Numbered from the stretch's first letter, positions 8,114 through 16,926 are shown. The stretch: DNA of 64,000 nucleotides from JAGVPT01 sp963827085 (GCA_963827085.1 CAWGZY010000001.1:372001-436000), one strand, 5' to 3'. Made by a program: numbers and translations. Notes: generated by a model not told the origin, from the sequence alone.

Positions 8114-9334
8114 TCAGATCAATGGAAATCCAAACGTATCGTAAAGTTTAAATGCAATTGGCCCAGGGAAGACATCGTTTTGTGTTTCCTTTATTGCCTG
8201 TTCGAAAATTTCTAATCCCTTGTCGAGCGTTTGGTTAAACCCCTCCTCCTCGCTTTTAATGACACGTTCAATATGCTGTTGTTGTTCTTTTATCTCAGGG
8301 AAGGCATGCGACATCGTCTGCACTAGCGTGTCGACTAACTTGAAAAGGAATGGTTCGTGCAAGCCGAGGTTTCGGCCAAAGCGCGCCGCGCGCCGGAGAA
8401 TTCTGCGCAAAACATATCCGCGCCCTTCGTTGGAAGGAATAGCGCCGTCGGCGATTGCGAAAGTTAACGCACGGATATGGTCTGCAATGACCCGCATGGC
8501 AATATCGGTCTCGTCGTTCTGGCCGTACGGCTCTTTTGAAACTTCGGAGATTTTTTTGATAAGCGGAGTGAAAACATCCGAATCGTAATTCGATGCGGGA
8601 CGCTTGAAATTACTTTTCATCGCCTCCATCACCGCGCAGACGCGCTCGAATCCCATGCCGGTGTCGACATGCTTCATTGGAAGGTTCTCGAGTTCCCCCT
8701 TCGCGGTGCGATTGTTCTGGATAAAAACGAGATTCCAGATTTCGATCACTTGCGGAGAGCCGGCATTGACAAGCGAAGCAGTTGCACTGCCGTCAGCGGT
8801 TAAGTCCATGTGGATTTCTGAACAAGGACCGCATGGACCGGTTTCTCCCATCTCCCAGAAATTATCTTTTTCTCCGAACTTTAGAATGTGCGACGGATTG
8901 ATGTCGGTAACTTCTTTCCACAGTTCGAACGCTTCGTCGTCTGTTCTAAAGACCGTTGCCCACAGACGCTCTTTTGGAAGTTTCCATACTCCCGTCAGCA
9001 ATTTCCACGCCCACGCGATCGCTTCTTTTTTGTAATAATCGCCGAACGACCAGTTGCCGAGCATCTCGAAAAATGTGTGGTGGTACGTGTCGCGGCCTAC
9101 TTCTTCGAGGTCGTTGTGCTTCCCGCTCACACGGATGCATTTTTGCGTATCGGCGACGCGTGTGTAATCGCTTTTGCGGGTTCCGAGGAAAATTTCTTTG
9201 AATTGATTCATCCCTGCGTTCGTGAAAAGAAGCGTCGGGTCGCCGTGCGGTATCACCGGCGCACTCGGAATGATGCGGTGCTGTTTCGATGCAAAGAAAT
9301 CGAGAAATGATTGTCGAATTTCAGGTGAAGTCAT
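8114..9334 (-). pseudogene. alaS: Alanyl-tRNA synthetase, N-terminal catalytic half (frameshifted gene)
   Basis: Class II aminoacylation and tRNA-recognition domains of AlaRS. Visible are the N-terminal IRQSFLDFFASKQHR, motif 1/2 region TLLFTNAGMNQFK and the CIRVSGKHNDLEEVG loop, the GPCGPCSEIHMD segment, and the helical domain MRVIADHIRALTFAIADG followed by GRGYVLRRILRRAARFGR. The frame runs to FKLYDTFGFPL and then stops after one further codon at a lost G (the family continues D-L-T). The gene should be essential and no second copy is visible here, so an assembly error is likely. It follows the thioredoxin gene by 6 nt. Confidence 0.9.
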
Positions 9335-9340
9335 TGGCGG

Positions 9341-10531
9341 CTACGGCTTTTCTTCCAGTGATCCATTGATCTTTTTCAGGAGTTCTACAGTTTCCTGGAC
9401 GTCTTCCTTGTTCTTCTTCCCGGTTTCAATTGCAGTCTCTGCATAGAGTTTTGCCTTTTTCATATCGCCGCTCTTGTAGAGGAGCGCCGCGTACGTATCG
9501 AGCAGCATATACTTTGGGCTTTTTTCTACGACATCGCTCATCCATTTCGTTGCACGGGCAACGACTTCTTTGTCGTCGCACTGTTGGTAAACCATCCAGC
9601 TGCAGTTGTTCATCACATTCTCATCAAGCCCGCTGCCAATTCTCTTTGCGCTGTCAAGAAGATCGGCGAATGATGTCCATCGCTTCGTTCCGCTATAGAA
9701 TCCGAGTTTATAGGTGAACTGCAATTCATCGTTCGAGCTGAAGTATTTCTTCGAAGTGGCAAGTACCTTTTCCAATCCCGACTCATTGTTCGTATTTATT
9801 GCAACAGCGAGGTCAGACGAGAGAAAAGCGGTTACCGCGCTCCCGACGTCGTTTACGCCGTACATTTTTTTCAACCGGTCATAATTCTTGTAGACAAAAT
9901 CTTTATATCTATCGGTTGCCAGGTTGCTGAATCGATACAACACCGACCATGCAACTTCGTCCGAAAGGTCTTGTGCCGAGGCCAGGTAGGAATTTACCGT
10001 CGCACTATCAGGCCGTCTTCGAAGGCTCCCTTTCAGGAATGAATCTTTGTAGAATTGCGGGAATCCCGGGTCGAGTGCGGCTGAGATTCCGGTAAGGTTC
10101 TCCTGCTTGGAGGGATCAAGCGAGGAGTTGAGCTTTTCTAGAAACTCCTTTGATTTGTGGTATCCGACGATTCGGTTGACGAGCTTTCCGTCGGGCGTAA
10201 AGATGAGAAATGTCGGAAATGCATTGACGCGGTATTTTGCCGACATGATCAACCCGAATCCGGTTTCCATCTCGTAGTGTACCGGAACAAACTTTTCGTT
10301 CATGAAATTTGCAACGGCGGTATCCGAAAAAGTCTCTCTATCCATCACTTTGCACCAACTGCACCAATCGGTATACGCGTCGATGAAAATCAATTTATTT
10401 TCTTGTGCTGCGATTGCTTTTATGTTGTTCCATGATGTTGTCGTGTCTTTGAAAGGGATCAGCTCGCTCGCAATCCCGCTCGCCGACAGTGAAAGCAGCA
10501 TCACCATCATTTTCAGGCTCATTCGTCTCAT
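9341..10531 (-). CDS. Secreted thioredoxin-fold protein with helical tail
   Basis: Exported protein with a thioredoxin-like domain. I use the ATG at 10531 because AAGGA lies 7 nt before it. The resulting MRRMSLKMMVMLLSLSASGIAS is a signal peptide. The thioredoxin domain (about residues 25-140) has the redox motif WCSWCK (C57, C60) and the cis-Pro strand AFPTFLIFTPDGKLV. DUF255/thioredoxin_7-type relatives show the same D-A-x-x-x-W-C-x-W-C signature. The remaining 250 residues are helical and TPR-like near the end (YAALLYKSGDMKKAKLYAETAIETG). A role in periplasmic thiol chemistry or cytochrome maturation is inferred only. It is in line with clpS and alaS on the minus strand. Confidence 0.85.
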   Translation of the reverse strand: MRRMSLKMMVMLLSLSASGIASELIPFKDTTTSWNNIKAIAAQENKLIFIDAYTDWCSWCKVMDRETFSDTAVANFMNEKFVPVHYEMETGFGLIMSAKYRVNAFPTFLIFTPDGKLVNRIVGYHKSKEFLEKLNSSLDPSKQENLTGISAALDPGFPQFYKDSFLKGSLRRRPDSATVNSYLASAQDLSDEVAWSVLYRFSNLATDRYKDFVYKNYDRLKKMYGVNDVGSAVTAFLSSDLAVAINTNNESGLEKVLATSKKYFSSNDELQFTYKLGFYSGTKRWTSFADLLDSAKRIGSGLDENVMNNCSWMVYQQCDDKEVVARATKWMSDVVEKSPKYMLLDTYAALLYKSGDMKKAKLYAETAIETGKKNKEDVQETVELLKKINGSLEEKP

Positions 10532-10544
10532 TTGAGTTCCTTCG

Positions 10545-10835
10545 TCATACTTCAATTTGAGTCATCAATTCTATTTCTTCAAGGATGTGCGTGATTTCCA
10601 GACACCGGGTCAATTCACCGGTGTACACGCACGACTTGCCGGTGTTGTGAACTTCCCAAGTTAATGCCTCTGCCTTAGCATGGTCGCATCTCAATGCTTT
10701 GATGAGCTGGTTGATAACTTCATCGAATGTGTGAACTTCATCATTGAATAAGATAGCCCGAACCGGTTCCTTGAGTTTCGTCTCGTCGATGACATCGTCC
10801 AGCACATCAGAATCTGATTGAGGCTTCTCGCCCAT
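10545..10835 (-). CDS. clpS: ClpS adaptor of the Clp protease
   Basis: Binds the ClpA/ClpC N-domain and delivers N-end-rule substrates. From the ATG at 10835 (preceded by AAGGA) the protein has 96 residues, the normal ClpS size. A disordered acidic N-terminus (QSDSDVLDDVIDETKL) leads to the conserved VRAILFNDEVHTFDEVINQLIKAL core, in which the N-D-x-x-H-T-F-D-x-V motif shapes the substrate pocket, and the helix KAEALTWEVHNTGKS. A longer reading to 10952 is possible but its extra N-terminus is not ClpS-like. It is first gene of the minus-strand group with the thioredoxin and alaS. Confidence 0.93.
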   Translation of the reverse strand: MGEKPQSDSDVLDDVIDETKLKEPVRAILFNDEVHTFDEVINQLIKALRCDHAKAEALTWEVHNTGKSCVYTGELTRCLEITHILEEIELMTQIEV

Positions 10836-10890
10836 CGTGCATCCTTTTTCTCTCACTAATCGATGAAAAATAACGAAAAATCGACTGCCG

Positions 10891-10933
10891 TGCAAGGTAA
10901 TCTCTTGCAGAGAAGGCGGGGGATTCATATATT
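10891..10933 (+). promoter_or_regulatory. Predicted aconitase promoter with overlapping palindrome
   Basis: TTGCAG (10905-10910) and TATATT (10928-10933) are separated by exactly 17 bp, about 50 nt upstream of the aconitase ATG. TGCAAG at 10891-10896 and CTTGCA at 10904-10909 form a 6+7+6 palindrome that overlaps the -35 box and could be an operator. Predicted from sequence only. Confidence 0.55.
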
Positions 10934-10981
10934 TATACCAGGAATTTGCCACGTAAACCCCACTGATAAGGAAGCTTTATT

Positions 10982-13234
10982 ATGATTTTCGACTTCGAAA
11001 TGATCGAAAGATTGTACGCCGGACTTCCGGCAAAGGTTCAACTCGCCAGAAAGCTCGTTGGGCGGCCGTTGACGTTAACTGAAAAAATACTCTACGCCCA
11101 TTTTTTTGGGACGCCGTTAAAGGCGGCAGAACGGAGCGCGTCGTACATCGATTTTGCTCCTGACAGAGTTGCAATGCAGGACGCTACCGCACAGATGGCG
11201 CTTCTTCAATTTATGTCGGCAGGAAGAAAACGAGTTGCTGTCCCGTCGACCGTCCATTGCGATCATCTTATCCAAGCACAAGTAGGTGCGAAGGGGGATC
11301 TGTTGAGGGCAACTGAAGATAATAAGGAAGTGTACGATTTCCTCGCGAGCGTTTCGAATAAATACGGCATCGGATTTTGGAAACCGGGGGGTGGAATCAT
11401 TCATCAGGTAGTGCTGGAGAACTATGCGTTCCCCGGCGGGATGATGATCGGAACGGATTCGCATACGCCCAACGCCGGAGGACTTGGCATGATCGCTATC
11501 GGCGTTGGAGGCGCCGATGCGGTGGATGTGATGGCGGGAATGCCGTGGGAATTAAAATTTCCAAAAGTGATCGGAGTGCGCCTGACCGGGAAGTTGAACG
11601 GCTGGACATCCGCAAAAGATGTCATCCTGAAAGTGGCCGGCATCCTCACGGTGAAAGGGGGAACGGGAGCGATTATCGAGTATTTTGGCGAAGGGACGAA
11701 ATCCATTTCATGCACGGGGAAAGGAACCATCTGCAATATGGGGGCAGAGATCGGAGCGACGACCTCTGTTTTTCCGTTTGATTCCCGGATGGCAGATTAT
11801 CTTCGTGCAACAGAGCGAGCCGATGTTGCATCGCTCGCGGAAGAGGCAGCGGAATTTTTGGTGCAGGACAAGGAAGTTGTTGCCGCACCGGAAAAATATT
11901 ACGACCGGATTGTAGAAATTAATCTGAGCGAACTTGAGCCGCATGTGAACGGGCCTTTTACTCCGGATTTAGCATGGCCGATCTCGAAGTTCGCGGAGGC
12001 CGTGAGAAAAAATAACTATCCCGAAGACCTTAAGGTTGCATTGATCGGAAGCTGCACAAATTCTTCATACGAAGATATCGAACGGTCTGCGTCGGTCGCC
12101 AGGCAAGCGTTCGGAAAAGGATTGAAAGCTAAATCGGAGTTTACCATTACTCCCGGCAGCGAGCAGATTCGCGCGACAATCGAGCGCGACGGACAGTTGA
12201 AGACGCTGACCGATATCGGCGGGCTCGTTCTCGCTAACGCATGCGGTCCGTGCATCGGACAGTGGAAACGGCATGATGTCAAGATGGGAGAGAAGAACTC
12301 CATCATCACTTCGTACAATCGGAATTTTACCGGCCGCAACGACGCGAATCCGGCAACACATGCGTTTGTCGCAAGCCCCGAAATTGTCACAGCATTCGCG
12401 CTTGCTGGAAAACTCACTTTCAATCCATTGACAGATTCGGTCGTGAATGCTAAAGGGGAGATGGTGAAACTCGACCCTCCGCATGGTGATGAACTTCCGA
12501 AAAAAGGATATACCTCCGGAGAACGGGGATTCGTCGAACCGGTAAAAGACGGCGCTGCCGTACAAGTAAAAGTCGACCCTAAGAGCGATCGTTTGCAAAT
12601 TCTTGAGCCGTTTACTCCATGGGAGAAGAAAGACTTGGAGATTCTCCGTGTGTTGGTAAAGGTGAAGGGGAAGTGTACGACCGACCACATTTCCCCTGCA
12701 GGAAAGTGGTTGAAATACCGGGGACACCTCGACAACATTTCGAACAATATGTTCATTGGGGCGATCAATGCTTTTACCGGCGATGCCGGGAAAGGGAAAA
12801 ATATTTTGAGCGGTGAAATGAAAGATTTTTCAGCTGTGGCGCGCGACTACAAGGCAAAGGGAATCGGCTGGGTGGCAATCGGAGACGAGAACTACGGAGA
12901 GGGCTCGTCGCGCGAACACGCTGCAATGGAACCGCGCTTCCTCGGCGGACGCGCGATCATCGTGAAAAGCTTTGCGAGGATCCACGAAACGAATCTAAAG
13001 AAACAGGGAATGCTGGCGCTCACGTTTAAGAATCCAGCGGACTACGATTTGATCCGGGAAGACGACCTGCTCGCGATCCGAGGGTTGACAACCTTCGCGC
13101 CCGGGGTTCCCCTGAGCCTCGAAATAAAGCACAACGATGGATCTGTGCGCACTATTGCGTTGAACCACTCATTCAACGAGGGGCAGATTGCATGGTTCAA
13201 GGCGGGGAGCGCGCTGAATGCGATGAAAAATTAA
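10982..13234 (+). CDS. acn: Aconitate hydratase (mitochondrial-type aconitase A)
   Basis: Isomerises citrate to isocitrate in the TCA cycle through a [4Fe-4S] cluster. The 750-residue length and sequence style fit the mitochondrial-type aconitase rather than the longer AcnA/IRP or AcnB forms. Cluster ligands are C358 in IGSCTNSSYED and C421/C424 in ANACGPCIGQW. Other landmarks are GTDSHTPNAGGLGMIAIGVGGAD (around 157-179) and the C-terminal swivel-domain loop GDENYGEGSSREHAAMEPR with the catalytic Ser. AAGGAAGC sits upstream of the ATG. It is transcribed divergently from clpS and has its own promoter. Confidence 0.97.
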   Translation: MIFDFEMIERLYAGLPAKVQLARKLVGRPLTLTEKILYAHFFGTPLKAAERSASYIDFAPDRVAMQDATAQMALLQFMSAGRKRVAVPSTVHCDHLIQAQVGAKGDLLRATEDNKEVYDFLASVSNKYGIGFWKPGGGIIHQVVLENYAFPGGMMIGTDSHTPNAGGLGMIAIGVGGADAVDVMAGMPWELKFPKVIGVRLTGKLNGWTSAKDVILKVAGILTVKGGTGAIIEYFGEGTKSISCTGKGTICNMGAEIGATTSVFPFDSRMADYLRATERADVASLAEEAAEFLVQDKEVVAAPEKYYDRIVEINLSELEPHVNGPFTPDLAWPISKFAEAVRKNNYPEDLKVALIGSCTNSSYEDIERSASVARQAFGKGLKAKSEFTITPGSEQIRATIERDGQLKTLTDIGGLVLANACGPCIGQWKRHDVKMGEKNSIITSYNRNFTGRNDANPATHAFVASPEIVTAFALAGKLTFNPLTDSVVNAKGEMVKLDPPHGDELPKKGYTSGERGFVEPVKDGAAVQVKVDPKSDRLQILEPFTPWEKKDLEILRVLVKVKGKCTTDHISPAGKWLKYRGHLDNISNNMFIGAINAFTGDAGKGKNILSGEMKDFSAVARDYKAKGIGWVAIGDENYGEGSSREHAAMEPRFLGGRAIIVKSFARIHETNLKKQGMLALTFKNPADYDLIREDDLLAIRGLTTFAPGVPLSLEIKHNDGSVRTIALNHSFNEGQIAWFKAGSALNAMKN

Positions 13235-13266
13235 GAATTAAGGATTAATAATTAAAAATTCGGGGG
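13235..13266. repeat. AT-rich word repeat, left flank of the four-helix gene
   Basis: GAATTAAGGATTAATAATTA-like words directly after the aconitase stop. They are the approximate reverse complement of the stretch at 13627-13668, so the intervening gene is bounded by imperfect inverted repeats. Confidence 0.7.
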
Positions 13267-13271
13267 GAACG

Positions 13272-13628
13272 ATGAAACAAGGGAATGTTGTTCAGATAAA
13301 AAGTTACGAGTTCGCTCTTGAGATTGTAAAAACGTGCCGATTGTTAGTCAATGCAAAGAAGGAGCGAATTATCTCTCAGCAGCTCATACGAAGTGGCACT
13401 TCGATCGGCGCCAATGTTGAAGAAGCCATCGGTGGTCAGTCAAAAAGAGATTTTCAGTCCAAATTGAGGATATCATATAAGGAAGCCCGGGAAACTCATT
13501 ACTGGTTAAGATTGTTAAGGGATATAGGCTACATTGACCAGAGCCAATCAAAAAAGCTGATAGCAGACTGCGAAGAACTTCTCAAGATTCTAAGTTCGAT
13601 TTTGAAAACTTTGCAGTCAAACAACTAA
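13272..13628 (+). CDS. Four-helix-bundle protein (23S rRNA IVS / S23 type)
   Basis: Member of the S23/avd-like four-helix-bundle family first seen encoded in intervening sequences of 23S rRNA. Biochemical function is unknown. The 118 residues show the family's hallmark segments: a first helix IKSYEFALEIVKTCRLL, then QQLIRSGTSIGANVEEAIGG (R-S-x-x-S-x-x-x-N-x-x-E), FQSKLRISYKEARETHYWLRLL, and a terminal helix with ELLKILSSILKTL. A GGGGGGAAC purine run precedes the ATG. It stands alone between aconitase and a bacilliredoxin, with inverted AT-rich repeats on both sides, which suggests a small cassette that has been inserted there. Confidence 0.92.
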   Translation: MKQGNVVQIKSYEFALEIVKTCRLLVNAKKERIISQQLIRSGTSIGANVEEAIGGQSKRDFQSKLRISYKEARETHYWLRLLRDIGYIDQSQSKKLIADCEELLKILSSILKTLQSNN

Positions 13629-13668
13629 TTATTCATTCTTAATTATTAAATCCTCATTCTTAAAGGGA
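13627..13668. repeat. AT-rich word repeat, right flank of the four-helix gene
   Basis: ATTCATTCTTAATTATTAAA-like words between the four-helix gene and the bacilliredoxin gene. They are inverted with respect to 13235-13266. Confidence 0.7.
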
Positions 13669-13674
13669 GTCCCA

Positions 13675-14109
13675 ATGTATGATCCGGTAGCAATCCAGCC
13701 ATTCCGCGATGAACTAACAAAAATCGGGATCCGCGAGCTGCGGAGTGCTGCAGAGGTAGATGATGTGATGAACCAGAAGAAGGGAACGCTGCTCGTTGTC
13801 GTCAATTCCGTTTGCGGTTGTGCTGCGGGACGCGCGCGGCCGGCGATTACAAAGGCGTTGCAGCATCGGAACAGACCTGAAGTGCTGACGAGTGTTTTTG
13901 CAGGACAGGATATGGAAGCGACAGCGCGGGCGAGAGAATGGTTCGGACAGATACCGCCGTCGTCTCCGTCGGTGGCGTTGTTCAAAGACGGTGAGCTGGT
14001 GCATTTCATTCCCCGGTTCAGAATTGAGAACCGTGATGCGGAAGCAATTGCCGCTGATTTGACGGATGCGTTCGACGAGTTTTGTGCAGCGGAGAAAATA
14101 AGCGTGTAA
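13675..14109 (+). CDS. Bacilliredoxin, BrxA/BrxB (YphP/YqiW) family
   Basis: Thioredoxin-fold protein of 144 residues that in Firmicutes removes bacillithiol from S-bacillithiolated proteins. The N-terminus MYDPVAIQPFRDELT and the active-site loop VNSVCGCAAGRARPA (C47-G-C49) are diagnostic, as are the strand FAGQDMEATARAREWF and PPSSPSVALFKDGELVHFIPR. Family members outside Firmicutes, including Bacteroidetes, are common. Whether this cell makes bacillithiol cannot be read from the window. It follows the four-helix gene on the plus strand, with a hairpin terminator about 220 nt downstream. Confidence 0.92.
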   Translation: MYDPVAIQPFRDELTKIGIRELRSAAEVDDVMNQKKGTLLVVVNSVCGCAAGRARPAITKALQHRNRPEVLTSVFAGQDMEATARAREWFGQIPPSSPSVALFKDGELVHFIPRFRIENRDAEAIAADLTDAFDEFCAAEKISV

Positions 14110-14166
14110 ATATAATAGCAATGTGCGGAACTAGCTAGTGCAGTTTCTAATATTAAATCTTGTATT

Positions 14167-14253
14167 CTAACCGCAAAGGGCGCTAAGGTCGCAAAGAGTT
14201 TTTTAGAAAAGTAAGAAATTTTTGCGTCCTTAGCGCCCTTTGCGGTGAATTAG
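14167..14253. repeat. CGCAAAGGGCGCTAAGG hairpin repeat, copy b
   Basis: Long near-perfect inverted repeat. The left arm CTAACCGCAAAGGGCGCTAA (14167-14186) is answered at the right end by TTAGCGCCCTTTGCGG, with a loop that contains TTTTTTAGAAAA as in copy a. It lies between the bacilliredoxin gene and the terminator at 14329. Confidence 0.85.
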
Positions 14254-14328
14254 TCATTGAAAAATACAATATTTGTTTTGAGAAATGGCACTATATTGGC
14301 CAAAGTATGTGACTGCGCAAATATTGAA

Positions 14329-14366
14329 GCAGAGGGAACGAAGCCACTCGATCCCTCTGCTTTTTT
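14329..14366 (+). terminator. Rho-independent terminator
   Basis: GCAGAGGGA (14329-14337) pairs with TCCCTCTGC (14352-14360) and is followed by TTTTTT. Orientation suits plus-strand transcripts from the bacilliredoxin gene. The convergent slipin gene ends 10 nt away. Confidence 0.85.
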
Positions 14367-14375
14367 ATTGCACAA

Positions 14376-15137
14376 TTATTTCTTTTTGTACATGTCGATA
14401 AACGGCGTTAGCAATTCCATGGGGAAGGGGAAAATGGTCGTCGAATTATTTTCCGAGGCCACTTCCGTCAACGTCTGGAGATACCTTAATTGGAGTGCTA
14501 TAGGATTCTTCTGAATGATTGCTGCCGCTTCTCCGAGTTTCACGCTAGCCTGTAGTTCTCCTTCTGCATGAACAACTTTGGCCCTGCGTTCGCGCTCCGC
14601 TTCCGCTTGTTTCGCCATTGCCCGTTGCATTTCCGGAGGCAGGTCGATCTGCTTCACTTCCACGGTTGAAATCTTTATTCCCCACGGCTCAGTGTGCTGG
14701 TCGATGATCATCTGCAGCTCATGATTGATCTTGTCGCGCTGTGCAAGCAGGTCGTCCAGTTCAAACTGTCCGAGGATGCTGCGGAGTGTCGTCTGCGCCA
14801 ATTGCGATGTGGCATAAATATAATTCTCCACGCTCACGATTGCTTTGTCCGGCTGTACGACGCGGAAGTATACCACTGCGTTTACTTTGATCGAAACGTT
14901 GTCCTTTGTGATGACGTCCTGAGGCGGGACGTCTAAGACCACAGTCCGCAGACTGACGCGGATCATTTTGTCGACGATCGGGATAAGAAGAATCAGTCCC
15001 GGCCCTTTCACGCCTATCATCCTTCCAAGACGAAAGATGACGCCGCGTTCATACTCGGACAATATCCTTATCGCGTTGGAAATAATGATGATGCCGAAGA
15101 AAATGAGAATAATGAGAAGAACTCCAAATGGTTCCAT
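14376..15137 (-). CDS. Slipin (stomatin-like SPFH/band 7 protein)
   Basis: Membrane-anchored scaffold of the SPFH superfamily that forms oligomers in the inner membrane. An N-terminal hydrophobic segment (GVLLIILIFFGIIIISNAI, residues 5-23) is followed by the band 7 domain beginning SEYERGVIFRLGR, then the coiled helix PPEMQRAMAKQAEAERERRAKV and the oligomerisation end LRYLQTLTEVASENNSTTIFPFP typical of slipins. At 253 residues it is full length. It lies 48 nt downstream of an NfeD-family protease on the same strand. Slipin and NfeD are a known conserved operon pair, and the protease cleaves the slipin C-terminal region in the archaeal model. Confidence 0.95.
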   Translation of the reverse strand: MEPFGVLLIILIFFGIIIISNAIRILSEYERGVIFRLGRMIGVKGPGLILLIPIVDKMIRVSLRTVVLDVPPQDVITKDNVSIKVNAVVYFRVVQPDKAIVSVENYIYATSQLAQTTLRSILGQFELDDLLAQRDKINHELQMIIDQHTEPWGIKISTVEVKQIDLPPEMQRAMAKQAEAERERRAKVVHAEGELQASVKLGEAAAIIQKNPIALQLRYLQTLTEVASENNSTTIFPFPMELLTPFIDMYKKK

Positions 15138-15185
15138 AACACACTCCTTTTGATAATTGATGGTGAGAGAGAGATTTCTCCTCTC

Positions 15186-16481
15186 TTACGAGGGCAATTT
15201 GCCCTGAGCGTCCTTTTTTACCCGTAACGATAGGTCGCGCACTTCTGCAACGACGATGCCGGAGTCTTTTGGCAGCGGACCGTCGAGGCTTTCAGCATTC
15301 CAGATCTCGCCGTGGACTTTGACCTGCCCTGATGGATTCAGCTTTGTAAATGCAATGCCATGCTCGCCAACGATCCCTTCCGCACCTGTCGCCGGTTTGC
15401 GCCGCTGCGCCTTCAGTCCGGCGCCGATGGCAAAAACAAAAAACGCGGCAGTGAGAAGAACGGTGGGAAGAATAACGTTGAGTGAAATATCCTGAAATTC
15501 GAACCATGCGTCGGTGTTGATAAGCATAATAGAGCCGAGAAAAAGTGAAATTGAGCCGCCGATTGTGAGTAATCCGTAACTTGTAATTTTTATTTCGAGG
15601 AGAAAAAGGATGATGCCGAGAACGATGAGCGCCGCGCCGGAATAATTGATCGGAAGTGTGTGCATTGAATAGAGAGCGATGAGCAAGGAAATCGCCCCCG
15701 CAACTCCCGGGAAAACAGCCCCCGGGTTGTACAGTTCGAACAATAGTCCATAAAGACCGATCATCATAAAAATATAAGCGATGTTCGGGTCGCTTACGGT
15801 GTCGAGAATTTTGTATTGCCAGCCCATTTCCCACGATTCAATCGTCGTGTTCTTCGTTGCAAGCGTGATTGTTCTGTCGGTCGTGGAAATTATTCTTCCG
15901 TCCAAGGAATCCAGCAATGCGGACCGGTTCTTCGCAATGAAATCAATGACGTTTTTCTTCAATGCTTCCGTTTCGGTGATCGACAAGCTTTTTCGGACGG
16001 CTTCTTCAGCCCAGAGAATGTTGCGATGTCTTTTTTCCGAAATTGTTCTGATAAACGCGGCGGCATCGTTTGTGACCTTCTCCGTCATTGTTGAGTCCAT
16101 CCCCCCCTGCATATTCACGGGGTGCGCCGCCCCGATATTCGTTCCGGGAGCCATGACAGCGACATGGGCAGCAAGCGTGATAAACACTCCTGCAGATGCC
16201 GATTGGGAACCGGAAGGGGAAACGTAAACGATAATGGGAACGGTCGATGTCAGAAAGTCTGTCACAATCATCCGGGTAGATTTCAACAAGCCCCCGGGTG
16301 TGTTTAGTTCGACGACGACGCACACCGCATTTTTCTCTTCCGCCCGCTTGATGCCTTCGTGGAGATAATCGGAGGAGGCGGGATTGATTGAGCCGTCAAC
16401 TTTCAAAAAAAGAATAACGCCGTTTTCCGCAAACGAGTATTGGGAAAAAGTGAGAAGGAAAAGGACGGCAAGTTTTTTCAT
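15186..16481 (-). CDS. NfeD-family membrane serine protease (long form)
   Basis: ClpP-class serine protease with membrane helices and an OB-fold tail, partner of slipin. From the ATG at 16481 the 431 residues start with a signal peptide (MKKLAVLFLLTFSQYSFA). The protease domain includes VELNTPGGLLKSTR, the nucleophile loop SGSQSASAGVFI, and TEKVTNDAAAFIR with a Lys that matches the Ser/Lys dyad of the characterised archaeal 1510-N protease. A membrane region with several helices from about residue 240 (IAYIFMMIGLYGLLFELYNP onward) leads to the NfeD OB domain (GIVGEHGIAFTKLNPSGQVK). A longer in-frame reading to 16613 exists, but its start would lie upstream of the predicted promoter boxes. Confidence 0.93.
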   Translation of the reverse strand: MKKLAVLFLLTFSQYSFAENGVILFLKVDGSINPASSDYLHEGIKRAEEKNAVCVVVELNTPGGLLKSTRMIVTDFLTSTVPIIVYVSPSGSQSASAGVFITLAAHVAVMAPGTNIGAAHPVNMQGGMDSTMTEKVTNDAAAFIRTISEKRHRNILWAEEAVRKSLSITETEALKKNVIDFIAKNRSALLDSLDGRIISTTDRTITLATKNTTIESWEMGWQYKILDTVSDPNIAYIFMMIGLYGLLFELYNPGAVFPGVAGAISLLIALYSMHTLPINYSGAALIVLGIILFLLEIKITSYGLLTIGGSISLFLGSIMLINTDAWFEFQDISLNVILPTVLLTAAFFVFAIGAGLKAQRRKPATGAEGIVGEHGIAFTKLNPSGQVKVHGEIWNAESLDGPLPKDSGIVVAEVRDLSLRVKKDAQGKLPS

Positions 16482-16524
16482 AGTGCATCGGTAAGGGTTG
16501 TTCGCACCGCGGTCTTCATTAATC

Positions 16525-16553
16525 AAAGTACGGAAATAGATGGGGTAAAGCAA
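16525..16553 (-). promoter_or_regulatory. Predicted promoter of the nfeD-slipin pair
   Basis: On the minus strand TTGCTT (16553-16548) and TACTTT (16530-16525) are 17 bp apart, 44 nt before the NfeD ATG. The -10 continues TACTTTG, the Bacteroidetes-like TAnnTTTG form. Confidence 0.55.
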
Positions 16554-16842
16554 TTGATGGACCCGATAGTATGAGTGATGTGTAATAGCTTCGTGTTGCC
16601 ATGGCTTTCTCAATTAAATTTGTGAGAATTTTTTCTCCTTCCTAATCTCTCAGACTGTGTGATTGGAACACAATGCATTGAAGCTCCGCTTCAGTATTAG
16701 TACGTTCCCAATCATCTTGTCCCGCCACAGCTGAAGAGTTTGGAACGAGGTGGAAATTGAGAGAATTTAATGATGAATCCGTCCCCCATTCAAAATAGTC
16801 AGGGCATCATTATTTCACTCATTTCTCATCGATAAAGAAAGT
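16554..16842. other. Divergent intergenic region, nothing recognised
   Basis: Between the predicted promoters of nfeD (minus) and the TPR gene (plus) I see no credible gene, RNA or repeat. Only a short GAAGCTCCGCTTC palindrome near 16680 stands out. Confidence 0.5.
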
Positions 16843-16871
16843 TTGACTATCAGGCCTATTTTCCCTATATT
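16843..16871 (+). promoter_or_regulatory. Predicted promoter of the TPR gene
   Basis: TTGACT (16843-16848) and TATATT (16866-16871) with 17 bp between them, 55 nt upstream of the ATG. The best sigma-70-like match in the window. Confidence 0.65.
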
Positions 16872-16926
16872 TTCAGGGATTTTTTCATCTATAAACCAAT
16901 AAATAGAATTAGCTAAGGAACATCGT

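Noticed and set aside
12016..12768. Long minus-strand open frames opposite aconitase
   Set aside because: Two overlapping antisense frames without start signals or recognisable domains. Aconitase on the other strand is complete.
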